The translations under genes were made by a program, and so were the position numbers. This document shows positions 49,525 through 59,265 of a stretch of DNA of 64,000 nt, piece by piece (the first letter of the stretch is position 1; every line of letters begins with the position of its first letter). Source of the DNA: Burkholderia sp. WAC0059 (GTDB lineage Bacteria > Pseudomonadota > Gammaproteobacteria > Burkholderiales > Burkholderiaceae); contig NZ_PNEO01000011.1 in NCBI RefSeq assembly GCF_002870125.1, positions 124,001-188,000 of the forward strand, written 5' to 3'. Below the pieces are notes generated by a model. That model worked only from the letters and a program-made list of their open reading frames with translations. It had not been told where the DNA came from and did not search any database.

Positions 49525-51858
49525 TCAGGCGGCGATGGCCGCGACGGCGCCGGGCGCGGCCGAGCGGTGCAGCAGCACCGGGATCGACTTCGAGGTCGGC
49601 GTGTTGCAGACGTCGCCGACGCTCGAAAGCGGCACGAGCGGGTTGGTTTCCGGATAGTACGCGCCGATGCAGCCGCGCGGAATGTCGTATTCGACGAGCA
49701 GGAACGAATCGGCGCGCCGCTCGACGTCGTCGTCCCACACCGTCGTCATGTCGACCCATTCGCCGGCCTTCAGGCCAAGCATCGCGAGATCGGCCGGATT
49801 GACGAACACCACGCGGCGCTGGCCGAACACGCCGCGATAGCGGTCGTCGAGCGCGTAAATCGTCGTGTTGTACTGGTCGTGCGAGCGCGTCGTCATCAGT
49901 GTCATCACGCGCTCGCCGTAGCGCGCCTTCGCGCGGCGGATCGGCGTGTCCTCCTCGATGTGGTGAACGACGAAGTTGGCCTTGCCGGTGTCGGTCTTCC
50001 AGTCGCGCTCGCGCGAGGCGACGCGCAGGTGGAAGCCGCCCGGATGCGCGATGCGCTCGTTGTAGCGCTCGAAGCCCTCGAACACCTTCTCGATCTCGTC
50101 GCGGATCAGCGCGTAGTTGCCGGCCAGCCTGAGCCAGTCCACCTTCGCGCTGCCGAGCGTCGCGTGCGCGATGTTCGCGACGATGGCCGTCTCCGACATC
50201 AGGTTGGGCGAGGCCGGCTGGTTCATCCCGTACGAGATGTGGACCATGCTCATCGAGTCTTCGACCGTGACGCCCTGGGCGACGCCGTTCTGCAGGTCGA
50301 TCTCGGTGCGGCCGAGCGTCGGCAGGATCAGCGCGTCGCGGCCGTGCACGAGGTGGCTGCGGTTGAGCTTGGTCGTCACGTGCACGGTCAGTTCGCACGA
50401 GCGCAACGCGTCCCAGGTGCGCGGCGTGTCGGGCGTCGCCATCACGAAGTTGCCGCCCAGGCCGATGAACACCTTCACGCGGCCTTCGAGCATCGACTCG
50501 ATGGTGTTCACGACGTCGAGGCCGTGCCCGCGCGGCGGCTCGAAGTCGTAGACCTTGCCGAGCCGGTCGAGGAATGCTTTGGTCGGCCGCTCCTCGATGC
50601 CGACCGTGCGGTCGCCCTGCACGTTCGAGTGGCCGCGCACGGGGCACAGGCCCGCGCCGAGCCGGCCGATGTTGCCGCGCATCATCATCAGGTTCGAGAG
50701 CATCTGGATGGTCGCGACCGAGTGCTTGTGCTGCGTGAGCCCCATGCCCCAGGTCGAGATCACGCGTTTGCCGTTCGCGTAGATGCGCGCGAGGCCTTCG
50801 ATGTCCTCGCGCGCGACGCCCGACTCGGCTTCGAGCACGCTCCAGTTTTCGGCGCGCAGATCGGCGGCGAACGCCTCGAAGCCGGTCGTGTGCTCCGCGA
50901 TGAAGTCGACGTCGAGCACGCGTTCGGCGCCCTTCTCCCGCGCTTCGTCGTCGAGTTCGAGCACGTGCCTGGCCACGCCCTTGATGAGCGCGAAGTCGCC
51001 GCCGAGCTTCGGCTGGATGAACGTGGACGCGATCTTCGTGCTCGAGAACGTCAGCATTTCGATGGGATGCTGCGGGCTCGCGAAGCGCTCGAGGCCGCGC
51101 TCCTTGAGCGGGTTGATCGAGACGATGGTGGCGCCGCGCTTCGCGCACTCGCGCAGCTCGCCGAGCATGCGCGGGTGGTTGGTCGCCGGGTTCTGGCCGA
51201 AGATGAGCAGCGTGTCGGCGTGCTCGAAGTCCTCGAGCGTGACCGTGCCCTTGCCGATGCCGACTGTGCCGGGCAGCCCGCGGCTCGTCGCCTCGTGGCA
51301 CATGTTCGAGCAGTCGGGGAAGTTGTTCGTGCCGTACAGCCGCACGAACAACTGGTACAGATACGCGGCCTCGTTGCTCGCGCGGCCCGACGTGTAGAAC
51401 GTGGCTTCGTGCGGGCTGTCGAGCCGTTTCAGGTGCGCGGCGATCAGGCCGAACGCATCGGGCCAGGAAATCGGCACGTACCGGTCGGTCTGCGCGTCGT
51501 AGACCATCGGGTCGGTCAGGCGGCCGTGCTGCTCGAGCTCGTAGTCGGTCTCCTTCATGAGCGCTTCGACCGTGTGCTCGCTGAAGAAAGCCGGCGTCAC
51601 GCGCTTGCCCGTCGCCTCGGCCGCGACGGCCTTCACGCCGTTCTCGCAGAACTCGAAGGTCGAGGCGTGCTCGCGGTCGGGCCAGGCGCAGCCGGGGCAA
51701 TCGAAGCCGTCGGGCTGGTTCTGTTTGAACAGCGTGCGGTACTTGCCGCCTGCCACCTTCTCCTTGACGAGATTGATGGCGACGTACTTTAGCGCCCCCC
51801 AGCCCGCGGCCGGATGATGATAGGGCGCGATGCGCCCTTCCTGCTTGCTCTTTTCCAT
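49525..51858 (-). CDS. FdhF/YdeP-family molybdopterin oxidoreductase
   Basis: The 777-residue cytosolic protein resembles the alpha subunit of formate dehydrogenase-type enzymes of the YdeP branch. An N-terminal FDCPGCAWPD motif binds an iron-sulfur cluster. The molybdopterin domain includes TSGRASNEAAYLYQLFVRL, CSNMCHEATSRGL and GQNPATNHPR, and the C-terminal dinucleotide-binding domain is complete. YdeP in E. coli is linked to acid resistance; the substrate is not known. A divergent MocR gene and moaA lie beside it, which fits a need for molybdenum cofactor. Confidence 0.92.
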   Translation of the reverse strand: MEKSKQEGRIAPYHHPAAGWGALKYVAINLVKEKVAGGKYRTLFKQNQPDGFDCPGCAWPDREHASTFEFCENGVKAVAAEATGKRVTPAFFSEHTVEALMKETDYELEQHGRLTDPMVYDAQTDRYVPISWPDAFGLIAAHLKRLDSPHEATFYTSGRASNEAAYLYQLFVRLYGTNNFPDCSNMCHEATSRGLPGTVGIGKGTVTLEDFEHADTLLIFGQNPATNHPRMLGELRECAKRGATIVSINPLKERGLERFASPQHPIEMLTFSSTKIASTFIQPKLGGDFALIKGVARHVLELDDEAREKGAERVLDVDFIAEHTTGFEAFAADLRAENWSVLEAESGVAREDIEGLARIYANGKRVISTWGMGLTQHKHSVATIQMLSNLMMMRGNIGRLGAGLCPVRGHSNVQGDRTVGIEERPTKAFLDRLGKVYDFEPPRGHGLDVVNTIESMLEGRVKVFIGLGGNFVMATPDTPRTWDALRSCELTVHVTTKLNRSHLVHGRDALILPTLGRTEIDLQNGVAQGVTVEDSMSMVHISYGMNQPASPNLMSETAIVANIAHATLGSAKVDWLRLAGNYALIRDEIEKVFEGFERYNERIAHPGGFHLRVASRERDWKTDTGKANFVVHHIEEDTPIRRAKARYGERVMTLMTTRSHDQYNTTIYALDDRYRGVFGQRRVVFVNPADLAMLGLKAGEWVDMTTVWDDDVERRADSFLLVEYDIPRGCIGAYYPETNPLVPLSSVGDVCNTPTSKSIPVLLHRSAAPGAVAAIAA

Positions 51859-52128
51859 GACGATGGCTCCATGACCGGCGCCTCGCCGTACCCGGCGGGT
51901 ACCTCAGCGCACTTTCGATCGCCCGTAGATTAAGGGCAGCGGGCCAGGCATCAAAAACACACATCCACCCGCCCGGAAAGAGTACAGTTCCGGTGGGCGG
52001 TGTCGAGTGCGAGGCACTGTGCCTGAAAATGGCGGGCGCGTCCGTCCGGAAAGCGGACGACGACGGCAGCATACGGGAAAGCCAGAACGGGCGGCGCCGC
52101 GGTGCGCGCCCGAAAAATCGGAGTGCCG

Positions 52129-53562
52129 GTGAAACTGTACGAAAAGTTGGCGAAGGAGATCGAGGCGCAGATTCGACGCGGCGTGTTCCGTCCGGGCGAG
52201 CGCATTCCGTCGGTCAGGCAGACGAGCCAGCATCACCGGCTCAGCATCACGACCGTCATCCACGCTTATCTGCAGCTCGAGAGCAAGGGACTGATCGAAA
52301 GCCGGCCGCAGTCGGGTTATTTCGTGCGGCCCGACGCGAGCGGACGCCGCGTCGTGGCGCCCGAGCTGAATCCGTCGGCGCCGCTCGCGGTCTCGGCGCA
52401 GGTGGACGTGAGCCGGCTCGTGCTTTCCACGCTGCGTTCCATCGGCGCCGACGACGCGATTCCGCTCGGCTCGCCCTACCCCGACCCGGCGCTCTTCCCG
52501 TTCCACAAGATCAACCGCTATGCGTACGCGATCGCGCGCCGCCAGAAGCAATGGGGCGTGACGTCCGAGCTGCCGCCGGGCAGCCCGCGGCTGATCCGGC
52601 AGATCGCGCGGCGCTACCTCGAAAACGGCGAGCCCATCGATCCGAACGAGATCGTCGTGACCGTCGGCGCGACCGAGGCCATCAACCTCTGCCTGCAGGC
52701 CGTCGCGAAGCCCGGCGACACGATCGCGGTCGAGTCCCCGACCTTCTATGCGATGCTTCACGCGATCGAGCGCATGGGCATGCGCGCCATCGAGGTCGCG
52801 ACGGACCCGCGCACGGGCATCGACGTCGGCGCGCTCGCGCAGATCATGGAGCGGCAGCCCATCGCGGCCTGCATGGTGATGCCGAACTTCCAGAACCCGC
52901 TCGGCTTCCAGATGCCCGACGAAAAGAAGCGCGAGCTCGTCGAGCTGATGACGCGCCGCGACGTGCCGATCATCGAGAACGACGTCTATCACGAACTCTA
53001 TTTCGGCGACGTGCATCCGGGGGCGCTGAAGGCCTGGGACACGAAAGGAATCGTGCTGCACTGCGCGTCGTTCTCGAAGAGCCTCACGCCCGCGCTGCGC
53101 ATCGGCTGGGCGCTACCCGGGCGCTACCGGCAGCAGGTCGAGAAGCTCAAGTTCCTCAATACGCTGACGACGCCGCTCGTCCCGCAACTGGCGATTGCCG
53201 ATTATCTCGAGAACGACGGCTACGAGCATCACCTGCGCCGCGTGCGCAAGGTTTTCATGCAGCAGGCCCGGCTCATGCGCGCCGCGGTCACGCGGTTTTT
53301 TCCCGAAGGCACGCGAACCTCGCAGCCGGCCGGCGGCTACGTGCTCTGGGTCGAGCTGCCGCCGCAGGTCGATTCGATGCGGCTCTACCAGCGCGCGCTC
53401 GAAAGCGGCATCACGATCGGGCCCGGCTACATGTTCTCGACGTCGGCGGCCTACGCCCACTTCATCCGGCTCAACTACAGCTATGCGTGGTCGCCCGCGA
53501 TCGAGCAGGCCGTGACGACGCTCGGCAAGCTCGCGTCCGCGTGCCTGCGCGAAAGCGCGTGA
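52129..53562 (+). CDS. MocR-type regulator (GntR helix-turn-helix plus aminotransferase domain)
   Basis: Residues 1-75 are a GntR winged helix (YEKLAKEIEAQIRRGVF, then RIPSVRQTSQHHRLSITTVIHAY). Residues 100-470 are a fold-type I aminotransferase domain with the PLP lysine in CASFSKSLTPALRIGW. MocR proteins use PLP as sensor ligand. The GTG at 52129 follows GGAG at five bases and is preferred over the GTG at 52102. It is divergent from the FdhF-like gene by 270 bases, so it may control that gene. The length is 477 residues. Confidence 0.9.
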   Translation: MKLYEKLAKEIEAQIRRGVFRPGERIPSVRQTSQHHRLSITTVIHAYLQLESKGLIESRPQSGYFVRPDASGRRVVAPELNPSAPLAVSAQVDVSRLVLSTLRSIGADDAIPLGSPYPDPALFPFHKINRYAYAIARRQKQWGVTSELPPGSPRLIRQIARRYLENGEPIDPNEIVVTVGATEAINLCLQAVAKPGDTIAVESPTFYAMLHAIERMGMRAIEVATDPRTGIDVGALAQIMERQPIAACMVMPNFQNPLGFQMPDEKKRELVELMTRRDVPIIENDVYHELYFGDVHPGALKAWDTKGIVLHCASFSKSLTPALRIGWALPGRYRQQVEKLKFLNTLTTPLVPQLAIADYLENDGYEHHLRRVRKVFMQQARLMRAAVTRFFPEGTRTSQPAGGYVLWVELPPQVDSMRLYQRALESGITIGPGYMFSTSAAYAHFIRLNYSYAWSPAIEQAVTTLGKLASACLRESA

Positions 53563-53593
53563 AGGTTGCGCGTGCCGGGAGATGGCGCGAGAT

Positions 53594-54706
53594 TCAGCCG
53601 CCGACCAGCGACATCCTCACGACCGGGTAGGCGCGCTTTCGGCCGGTCGCCGCGAGCTGGCCGCGCAACTCCGAATAGCGGTCGTCGCGCCGGAGCCAGT
53701 GCCGGCGGATTTCGTCGGCGAGCGCGGCCGGCGAACGGCCTTCGCTGAGCCACGGTTTCAGGTCGACGGAACCGGTCGCGAACAGGCAGAGAAAGAGCCG
53801 CCCGTCCGCCGATACCCGCGCGCGCGTGCAGTCGCCGCAAAACGGCTGCGACACGCTCGAAATGAAGCCCACTTCGCCGGCGCCGTCGGCATAGCGCCAG
53901 ACGCTCGCGGTGTCGCTCGCGCGCCGGCCCGGCACCGGCACGAGCGGATGGACGCTTGCGATCCGCGCGCGCGTTTCGTCGGACGTGAGCACCTTGTCGC
54001 GATTCCACGACGCCGCGCCGCCCACGTCCATGAACTCGATGAAGCGCACGGTCACGCCCGTATGACGGAAGCGCTGCGCGATCGGCAACACCTGCGAGTC
54101 GTTCACGTGCTTCTCGACCACCATGTTGACCTTCAGCGGCGCGAGCCCGGCCGCCCGCGCGGCGTCGATGCCGTCGAGCACGCGCGAGACCGGCGCGCCG
54201 ACGCCGTTCATGCGCCCGAACAGCGCGTCGTCGAGGCTGTCCAGGCTGACCGTTACGCGCGAGAGCCCCGCGTCGCGCAGCGCGCGGGCTTTCTGCGCGA
54301 GCAGCAGGCCGTTCGTGGTCAACGCGATTTCGACGTTCCGGCCGGCCGGCGTGCGCAGCCGGGCGAGTCGCTCGACGAGCGTCTCGAGGTGCCGGCACAG
54401 CAGCGGCTCGCCGCCGGTGATGCGGATGCGTTCCACGCCGAGCATGACGAACGCGCTGGCGAGCGCGGTCATCTGGTCGAACGACAGGCGCGCCGACCTG
54501 GGCAGGAACGGATAGTCCGGCGTGAACACGTCCTTTGGCATGCAGTAGGTGCAGCGGAAGTTGCACTGGTCGATGACCGAGAGGCGCAAATCCCTGAGCG
54601 GCCGCCCGAGCCGGTCGAGACAGTCGTCTCCGGCGGCCGGCAGCGCGCCGCTGGCCGTGGCGTCGTCGGTCAGGTGCTGCGGGGGGGAAAGAATGGCCGT
54701 ATCCAC
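53594..54706 (-). CDS. moaA: GTP 3',8-cyclase MoaA
   Basis: MoaA is the radical-SAM enzyme that starts molybdopterin synthesis. The N-terminal cluster motif reads CNFRCTYCMP, and the C-terminal second cluster is FCGDCTRARVSADGRLFLCLF. It ends in a double glycine (SLVGG) required for MoaC-coupled activity. A GTG at 54706 with AGGA six bases before it is the most likely start, giving 370 residues; the longer frame runs into the PsiE-like gene. It lies near the FdhF-like molybdoenzyme, on the same strand but separated by the divergent MocR gene. Confidence 0.95.
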   Translation of the reverse strand: MDTAILSPPQHLTDDATASGALPAAGDDCLDRLGRPLRDLRLSVIDQCNFRCTYCMPKDVFTPDYPFLPRSARLSFDQMTALASAFVMLGVERIRITGGEPLLCRHLETLVERLARLRTPAGRNVEIALTTNGLLLAQKARALRDAGLSRVTVSLDSLDDALFGRMNGVGAPVSRVLDGIDAARAAGLAPLKVNMVVEKHVNDSQVLPIAQRFRHTGVTVRFIEFMDVGGAASWNRDKVLTSDETRARIASVHPLVPVPGRRASDTASVWRYADGAGEVGFISSVSQPFCGDCTRARVSADGRLFLCLFATGSVDLKPWLSEGRSPAALADEIRRHWLRRDDRYSELRGQLAATGRKRAYPVVRMSLVGG

Positions 54707-54765
54707 GTCGATTCCTGAGGGTTCTCCGCGCCGCCGGTCCTGTGCCGGCCGTGCGTCGTCCGCGA

Positions 54766-55251
54766 TCACGGCTCCGTGCGCTCGCCGCGCGGTTCGTCGT
54801 CGTGGCCCGGATAGCGATGCTGCCCGTAGCGGAGAATCAGCACGCCAATCGCCAGCACGACGATGCCGGCCGCCGTGAACAGCAGCTCCTGGCCGCCCGC
54901 GACGTTGACCCGCAGAATCAGATCGCGCGCGAGCGAGGCCATCGCGATGTAGAGCGGAAAGCGCACCGGCAGTTGCCCGAGGCGCAGATAGCGGGCATCC
55001 ATCGCAAGCACTTCGAGGTACAGGAACATCAGCAGCAGATCGGTCAGCGAAACCTGGCCCGCCACCACGATCTTCCACACTTCCTGCCCCATCGCGAACG
55101 TGGTGGCCAGCCCGATCAGCACGAGGCCGACCAGTTCGGCCAGGTCGATGAACTGCTCGAACTGCCGGCGCAGGCGCTCGGTCCATGACCGGGCGGCGTT
55201 GTTACGGGTCGTCATCGTCTTGCGGAGGGAGCCGGCGGGCTCCGTTGCCAT
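54766..55251 (-). CDS. PsiE-like phosphate-starvation-inducible membrane protein
   Basis: The 161-residue protein has four hydrophobic segments and the RFPLYIAMASLARDLILR motif seen in PsiE family proteins. The function of PsiE is unknown; in E. coli it responds to phosphate starvation and cAMP. I choose the ATG at 55251 (MATEPAGSL) because AGG precedes it; ATGs at 55293 and 55215 are alternatives. It is 59 bases upstream of moaA on the same strand and may be co-transcribed. Confidence 0.8.
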   Translation of the reverse strand: MATEPAGSLRKTMTTRNNAARSWTERLRRQFEQFIDLAELVGLVLIGLATTFAMGQEVWKIVVAGQVSLTDLLLMFLYLEVLAMDARYLRLGQLPVRFPLYIAMASLARDLILRVNVAGGQELLFTAAGIVVLAIGVLILRYGQHRYPGHDDEPRGERTEP

Positions 55252-55429
55252 CGGCCTGCCATCTTTCCATATCCGCATGCGCAGAGGATGCACACTTGCC
55301 CCCGAGGGACGGGAGCACAGTTTCGTTCGGCCTGCTCAGCAGCGCGCGACTAGGGGCTGGACGAACGGGATTCGCCCGCGGGGAGCGGGCGAGGGGCGGA
55401 ACGTTGCCGGGAGGGCCGCCCTTGCCGCG

Positions 55430-56647
55430 TCAGGCTTTCGGCGACGCGAACATCAGCAGCATCGAGTCCCACAGGCGGCTCGGCAGGTTCGCCTGCGGCA
55501 CGGCCTGAAGGGTCACGAGCGGCGCCTCGGCAAGCACCTTGCCCTGCGAGACGAGCTGGACGTTTCCGACCGTCTGGCCGGCCGCGAGCGGCGCGATCAG
55601 TGGCGAAGTCACCGTTACGACCGGCTTCGCCTCGTCCGCCGCGCCGCTCGGCAGCATCACCATCAGGTCGTGCGCGACGCCGATGCCGACGCTCAGGCTC
55701 GTCCCCTTGTAGACGCGCACCGTGCGCACCGCCTGGCCGACCTGGTAGACGCGGGTTTCCGCGAAGGCGCGGTAGCCGAAGTCGAGCAGCTTCATGCTGT
55801 CGCTGACGCGGTCGGGCTCGGTCGGCTCGCCCATCACCACGCTGATGATCCGGCGCTTCGCGTCCGGCGCGTCCGGCACCGGACGCAGCGCGCTCGCGAT
55901 CAGGCAATAACCCGCCGCCTCGGTGTGGCCCGTCTTCAGGCCGTCGACGGTCGGGTCCAGCCAGAGCAGGCGGTTGCGGTTCGGCTGGCGGATGTTGTCG
56001 TAGGTGAATTCCTTGACCGAGAAGATCGGGTAGTACTCCGGAAAATCGTGAATCAGATGATCGGTCAGGACCGCCAGATCGCCGGCCGTCGTGTAGTGCT
56101 CTGGATTGGGCATGCCGTTCACGTCGGCGAAGTGCGTGCCGGTCATGCCGAGACGATGGGCCTCGGCGTTCATCATGTCGACGAAATTGGCCTGGCTGCC
56201 CGCGACGAGTTCGGCGAGCGCGATGGCCGCGTCGTTGCCCGACTGCACGATCAGCCCGTAGACGAGATCGTGGACGCTGACCGGCTTGCCGGCCTCGATG
56301 AACATGCGCGACTGGTCGTTGCCGACCGTGCGCACCGCGTCGCCGGGCAGCACCGTCTGATCCATCGAAATTTTCTTTTCCTGCAGCGCCTGGAACACGA
56401 GGTAGGCCGTCATCAGCTTCGTGAGCGACGCCGGTTCCGCGCGTGCGTTGGCGTTGCCGGAGGCCAGCACCTGGTCGCTGGTCGCGTCCATCAGCACCCA
56501 CGAACGCGCGAGCACCGACGGCGGCGCGGCCTGGGCATGCGCGGCGGGAACCGTCGCGAACAGGGTCGCGCAGAGCAACGCGGCGCGCCGCAGGACGGCG
56601 CAGGCGGACGAGGTCCGGAACGCGGGGCGAAACGGGGTAAGGCGCAT
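55430..56647 (-). CDS. dacA: D-alanyl-D-alanine carboxypeptidase (penicillin-binding protein 5/6 type)
   Basis: The enzyme trims pentapeptides of peptidoglycan in the periplasm. The 405-residue protein has a signal peptide ending near AAHAQA. The three active-site motifs are present: SLTKLMTAYL (SxxK), SGNDAAI (SxN) and KTGHTEAAG (KTG). The C-terminal beta domain is followed by an amphipathic helix (LPSRLWDSMLLMFA) that would anchor it to the inner membrane. It is a stand-alone gene on the minus strand. Confidence 0.94.
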   Translation of the reverse strand: MRLTPFRPAFRTSSACAVLRRAALLCATLFATVPAAHAQAAPPSVLARSWVLMDATSDQVLASGNANARAEPASLTKLMTAYLVFQALQEKKISMDQTVLPGDAVRTVGNDQSRMFIEAGKPVSVHDLVYGLIVQSGNDAAIALAELVAGSQANFVDMMNAEAHRLGMTGTHFADVNGMPNPEHYTTAGDLAVLTDHLIHDFPEYYPIFSVKEFTYDNIRQPNRNRLLWLDPTVDGLKTGHTEAAGYCLIASALRPVPDAPDAKRRIISVVMGEPTEPDRVSDSMKLLDFGYRAFAETRVYQVGQAVRTVRVYKGTSLSVGIGVAHDLMVMLPSGAADEAKPVVTVTSPLIAPLAAGQTVGNVQLVSQGKVLAEAPLVTLQAVPQANLPSRLWDSMLLMFASPKA

Positions 56648-56977
56648 GGGGCTGGATTCGGTGGGTTGAAGAGATGCGGCGGGATAGCGAGGGACGGCGT
56701 GGGCGTTCGAATTACTTAAGATAACTGATAGTTAACTGTAGGGATGAGTCCGGTGCCTGGGGCGTTGCCTTGTCCGCTTGTCCTTCTTGCGTTCAGGGCA
56801 GGTTGCCGGCGAATTTACCAGCCCAGTGGTGAGTCGTCTAATGTATTTGTTGGTTTTATAGATGAGTTTTTTGCATTAATTGGGGTGTGTTGTCCTGCTT
56901 GATGCCTGTGGTCTGATGGTGGGACCGACTCGAATTGCCCCTTGCCGGAAAGGTTGTTAAACGAAAATGATTGGGGG
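56648..56977. other. AT-rich intergenic segment between mnmE and the carboxypeptidase gene
   Basis: This 330-base stretch is strikingly AT-rich for the window, especially 56700-56740 and 56830-56890. It contains the near-palindrome ATAACTGATAGTTAACTG. No open frame or family RNA is recognised, and no good terminator is seen for mnmE. Its low GC could reflect a transferred remnant or a regulatory or unwinding site. Confidence 0.45.
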
Positions 56978-58381
56978 TCACTTGCCGATACAAAACCGAC
57001 TAAAAATAACCCCCAACAAATCGTCCGACGTAAATTCCCCGGTAATCGAATTCAACCGCTCCTGCGCGAGTCTTAATTCCTCGGCGAACAGGTCGAGCGC
57101 CTGCGCATTCTGATCCGCATGGTCCGCCGCCGTAGCGAGGTGACCGGCCGCGGCGCGCAGCGCGATCAGGTGACGTTCGCGCGCGAGGTAGACGCTCTGC
57201 GCGTCGGCCTGCCAGCCCGCGATGCGCAGCAATTCCGCGCGCAGCAGCGCGATGCCGTCGCCCTCCTTCGCCGAGAGCCGCACCTCCCGCACCTCTTCCC
57301 GCGCGCCCGCGTCAGGACGGCTGCCCACCCGCGCCGGCAAGCCGGCCAGATCGGTCTTGTTGAGCACCTGCACGACCGGCACGCCGGCCGGAAAGCGCGC
57401 GGCAATCGCGCGGTCCTCGTCGGTCAGGCCCGTGCGGGCATCGAGCAGATGCAGTACCACGTCGGCGCGCTCGATCTCGCCCCAGGTACGCTCGATGCCG
57501 ATCTTCTCGACTTCGTCGTCGGTGTCGCGCAGGCCGGCGGTGTCGATCACGTGCAGCGGAATGCCTTCGATCTGGATGGTCTGCGCGATCTTGTCTCGCG
57601 TGGTGCCGGCTACCGGCGTGACGATCGCGAGCTCCGCGCCGGCCAGCGCGTTCAGCAGCGACGACTTGCCGACGTTCGGCTGCCCCGCCAGCACGACCGC
57701 GAGCCCTTCGCGCAGCAGCGCCCCCTGGCGCGCCTCGGCGAGCACGCGCGCGAGCCGTTCGCGGATGCGGGCGAGCTTGCCGCGCGCGTCGGCGGCTTCG
57801 AGGAAGTCGATTTCCTCCTCGGGAAAGTCGAGCGTCGCCTCGACGAGCATGCGCAGCGCGATGACGTCGTCGACGAGCGCGTGAATGTCCCGCGAGAACG
57901 CGCCGTCGAGCGAGCGGCCGGCGGAGCGGGCGGCGGCTTCGGTGCTGGCCTCGATCAGGTCGGCGACGGCTTCGGCCTGGGCGAGATCGAGCTTGTCGTT
58001 CAGGAACGCGCGACGCGTGAATTCGCCGGGCTCGGCAAGCCGCAGGCCGAACGCACGCGCGGCTTCGAGGCAGCGCCGGAGCACTAGCTGCAGCACGACC
58101 GGGCCGCCGTGTCCCTGCAGCTCGAGCACGTGCTCGCCCGTGTACGAATGCGGCGCCGGAAAGTACAGCGCGATGCCGCGGTCGAGCACGGTGCCGTCGT
58201 CGTCGACGAACGGCACGTAGCTCGCGTGACGCGGCGCGAGCGTCTGGCCCGTGAGCGCGCGCATCAGCGCCTCGGCCGCGTCGGCACCGGCGCGGCCCGC
58301 CGACACGCGCACGACGCCGATCCCGCCGCGTCCCGGCGCGGTAGCGATGGCGACGATCGGATCGGAATCGGTGGGGAGCAT
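56978..58381 (-). CDS. mnmE: tRNA modification GTPase MnmE
   Basis: MnmE (TrmE) acts with MnmG on U34 of tRNA. The 467-residue protein has the folate-binding N-terminal domain and the GTPase domain inserted in the helical domain (P-loop [33 protein letters not shown]). The invariant C-terminal FCIGK carries the cysteine at the active site. It starts [18 protein letters not shown] minus-strand TACAAT at 58442-58447 may be the -10 of its promoter. Unlike many genomes, a small gene on the other strand separates it from yidC. Confidence 0.96.
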   Translation of the reverse strand: MLPTDSDPIVAIATAPGRGGIGVVRVSAGRAGADAAEALMRALTGQTLAPRHASYVPFVDDDGTVLDRGIALYFPAPHSYTGEHVLELQGHGGPVVLQLVLRRCLEAARAFGLRLAEPGEFTRRAFLNDKLDLAQAEAVADLIEASTEAAARSAGRSLDGAFSRDIHALVDDVIALRMLVEATLDFPEEEIDFLEAADARGKLARIRERLARVLAEARQGALLREGLAVVLAGQPNVGKSSLLNALAGAELAIVTPVAGTTRDKIAQTIQIEGIPLHVIDTAGLRDTDDEVEKIGIERTWGEIERADVVLHLLDARTGLTDEDRAIAARFPAGVPVVQVLNKTDLAGLPARVGSRPDAGAREEVREVRLSAKEGDGIALLRAELLRIAGWQADAQSVYLARERHLIALRAAAGHLATAADHADQNAQALDLFAEELRLAQERLNSITGEFTSDDLLGVIFSRFCIGK

Positions 58382-58441
58382 GGCGTAGTCGAGAGGCGGG
58401 GGCGGGCGTGGGCCGACGTTTCGGGCACGACAGGTGCCGGC

Positions 58442-58447
58442 ATTGTA
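58442..58447 (-). promoter_or_regulatory. Possible -10 element of mnmE
   Basis: TACAAT on the minus strand lies about 60 bases before the mnmE start, with no strong -35 partner visible. Confidence 0.35.
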
Positions 58448-58751
58448 GCGCGAGCCCTGCTCCGGATTGCGCCGGCCGTTTCCGTCGGATCGGCGCCAAT
58501 AGCCGCTCTGATCCGATCTCGCCTTTTATCCCGATTTATCTTAAATTAGTGGGCGGATATCCCGGATGCGCGGCCCCGTTCGGGAACGCGCGGAAGGGAG
58601 CGGACACCCGCTCGCGGTATTTTCGTGTCGCCCAGGCTTTGCGCTGCGACGCGCTTCCATCCGGAAGACGGGCTAAGTTCTTCGCCGACAGGTTAAATCT
58701 AGCCTGGCAGGTTGCCTTCGCTGGCGAAACCGGATTGCACAATCTGTGCCC

Positions 58752-59174
58752 ATGCCGACCGCCGATGAAAAAGCCGCCTTTGCCGAGCGACTGAGATTCG
58801 CCATGAAGCGCGCACCGGAGCGGCTGCGCGGCGGCACCGATCTTGCGCTGCACTTCAACCTGCGCCATCGCGGCGCCCATCCGGTTTCCGCCCAGACCGC
58901 CCACAAGTGGCTCAGCGGCCGCACCGTTCCCACCGACGACAAACTGCGCACGCTCGCCGACTGGTTCAAGGTGGACCTGCACTGGCTGCACTACGGTCCG
59001 CCGCCGGCGGGCATGCCGCCGGGGCCGCCGAAACCGGTGCCGCGCGATGCAAAGTACCCGCCCTCGACCGAGACGCTGGAGCTGGCCTCGAAGATCGAGG
59101 CGCTCACGCCACATCACCGCTACCTCGTGCAGGAGCTCATCGAGCAGTTCTACGGCGACGCGGACAAGGGCTGA
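58752..59174 (+). CDS. Small helix-turn-helix protein of the repressor-like type
   Basis: The 140-residue protein has an HTH-like segment at about 35-70, containing VSAQTAHKWLSGRTVPTDDKLRTLADWF. This is how XRE/CI-like or Cro-like repressors read. It is followed by a proline-rich linker (PPPAGMPPGPPKP) and a short helical tail. The ATG at 58752 is chosen over the GTG at 58746. It is inserted between mnmE and yidC in the opposite direction and shares a terminator with yidC. Its targets are unknown; no phage genes surround it. Confidence 0.8.
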   Translation: MPTADEKAAFAERLRFAMKRAPERLRGGTDLALHFNLRHRGAHPVSAQTAHKWLSGRTVPTDDKLRTLADWFKVDLHWLHYGPPPAGMPPGPPKPVPRDAKYPPSTETLELASKIEALTPHHRYLVQELIEQFYGDADKG

Positions 59175-59200
59175 AAACGCGTCGCCCGTCCGCAAACAAA

Positions 59201-59232
59201 AAAGCCGCCCGGCGCGAACCGGGCGGCTTTTT
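59201..59232. terminator. Bidirectional terminator between the HTH gene and yidC
   Basis: A perfect 12-bp stem AAAGCCGCCCGG/CCGGGCGGCTTT with a six-base loop carries A and T tracts on both sides. It lies in the gap of two convergent genes and can stop transcription both ways. Confidence 0.9.
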
Positions 59233-59265
59233 CATGATTGCCGATGCCGGCGACCCGGCGCGGCG

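Noticed and set aside
48386..52072. A 1228-codon open frame on the minus strand
   Set aside because: It overlaps the FdhF-like and bestrophin genes in another frame and has the Arg/Ala-rich composition of an out-of-frame shadow. Both real genes carry clear motifs in their own frames.
53594..55186. A longer moaA with a 160-residue N-terminal extension
   Set aside because: The extension lies over the PsiE-like gene in another frame. The GTG at 54706 with AGGA fits the normal MoaA start.
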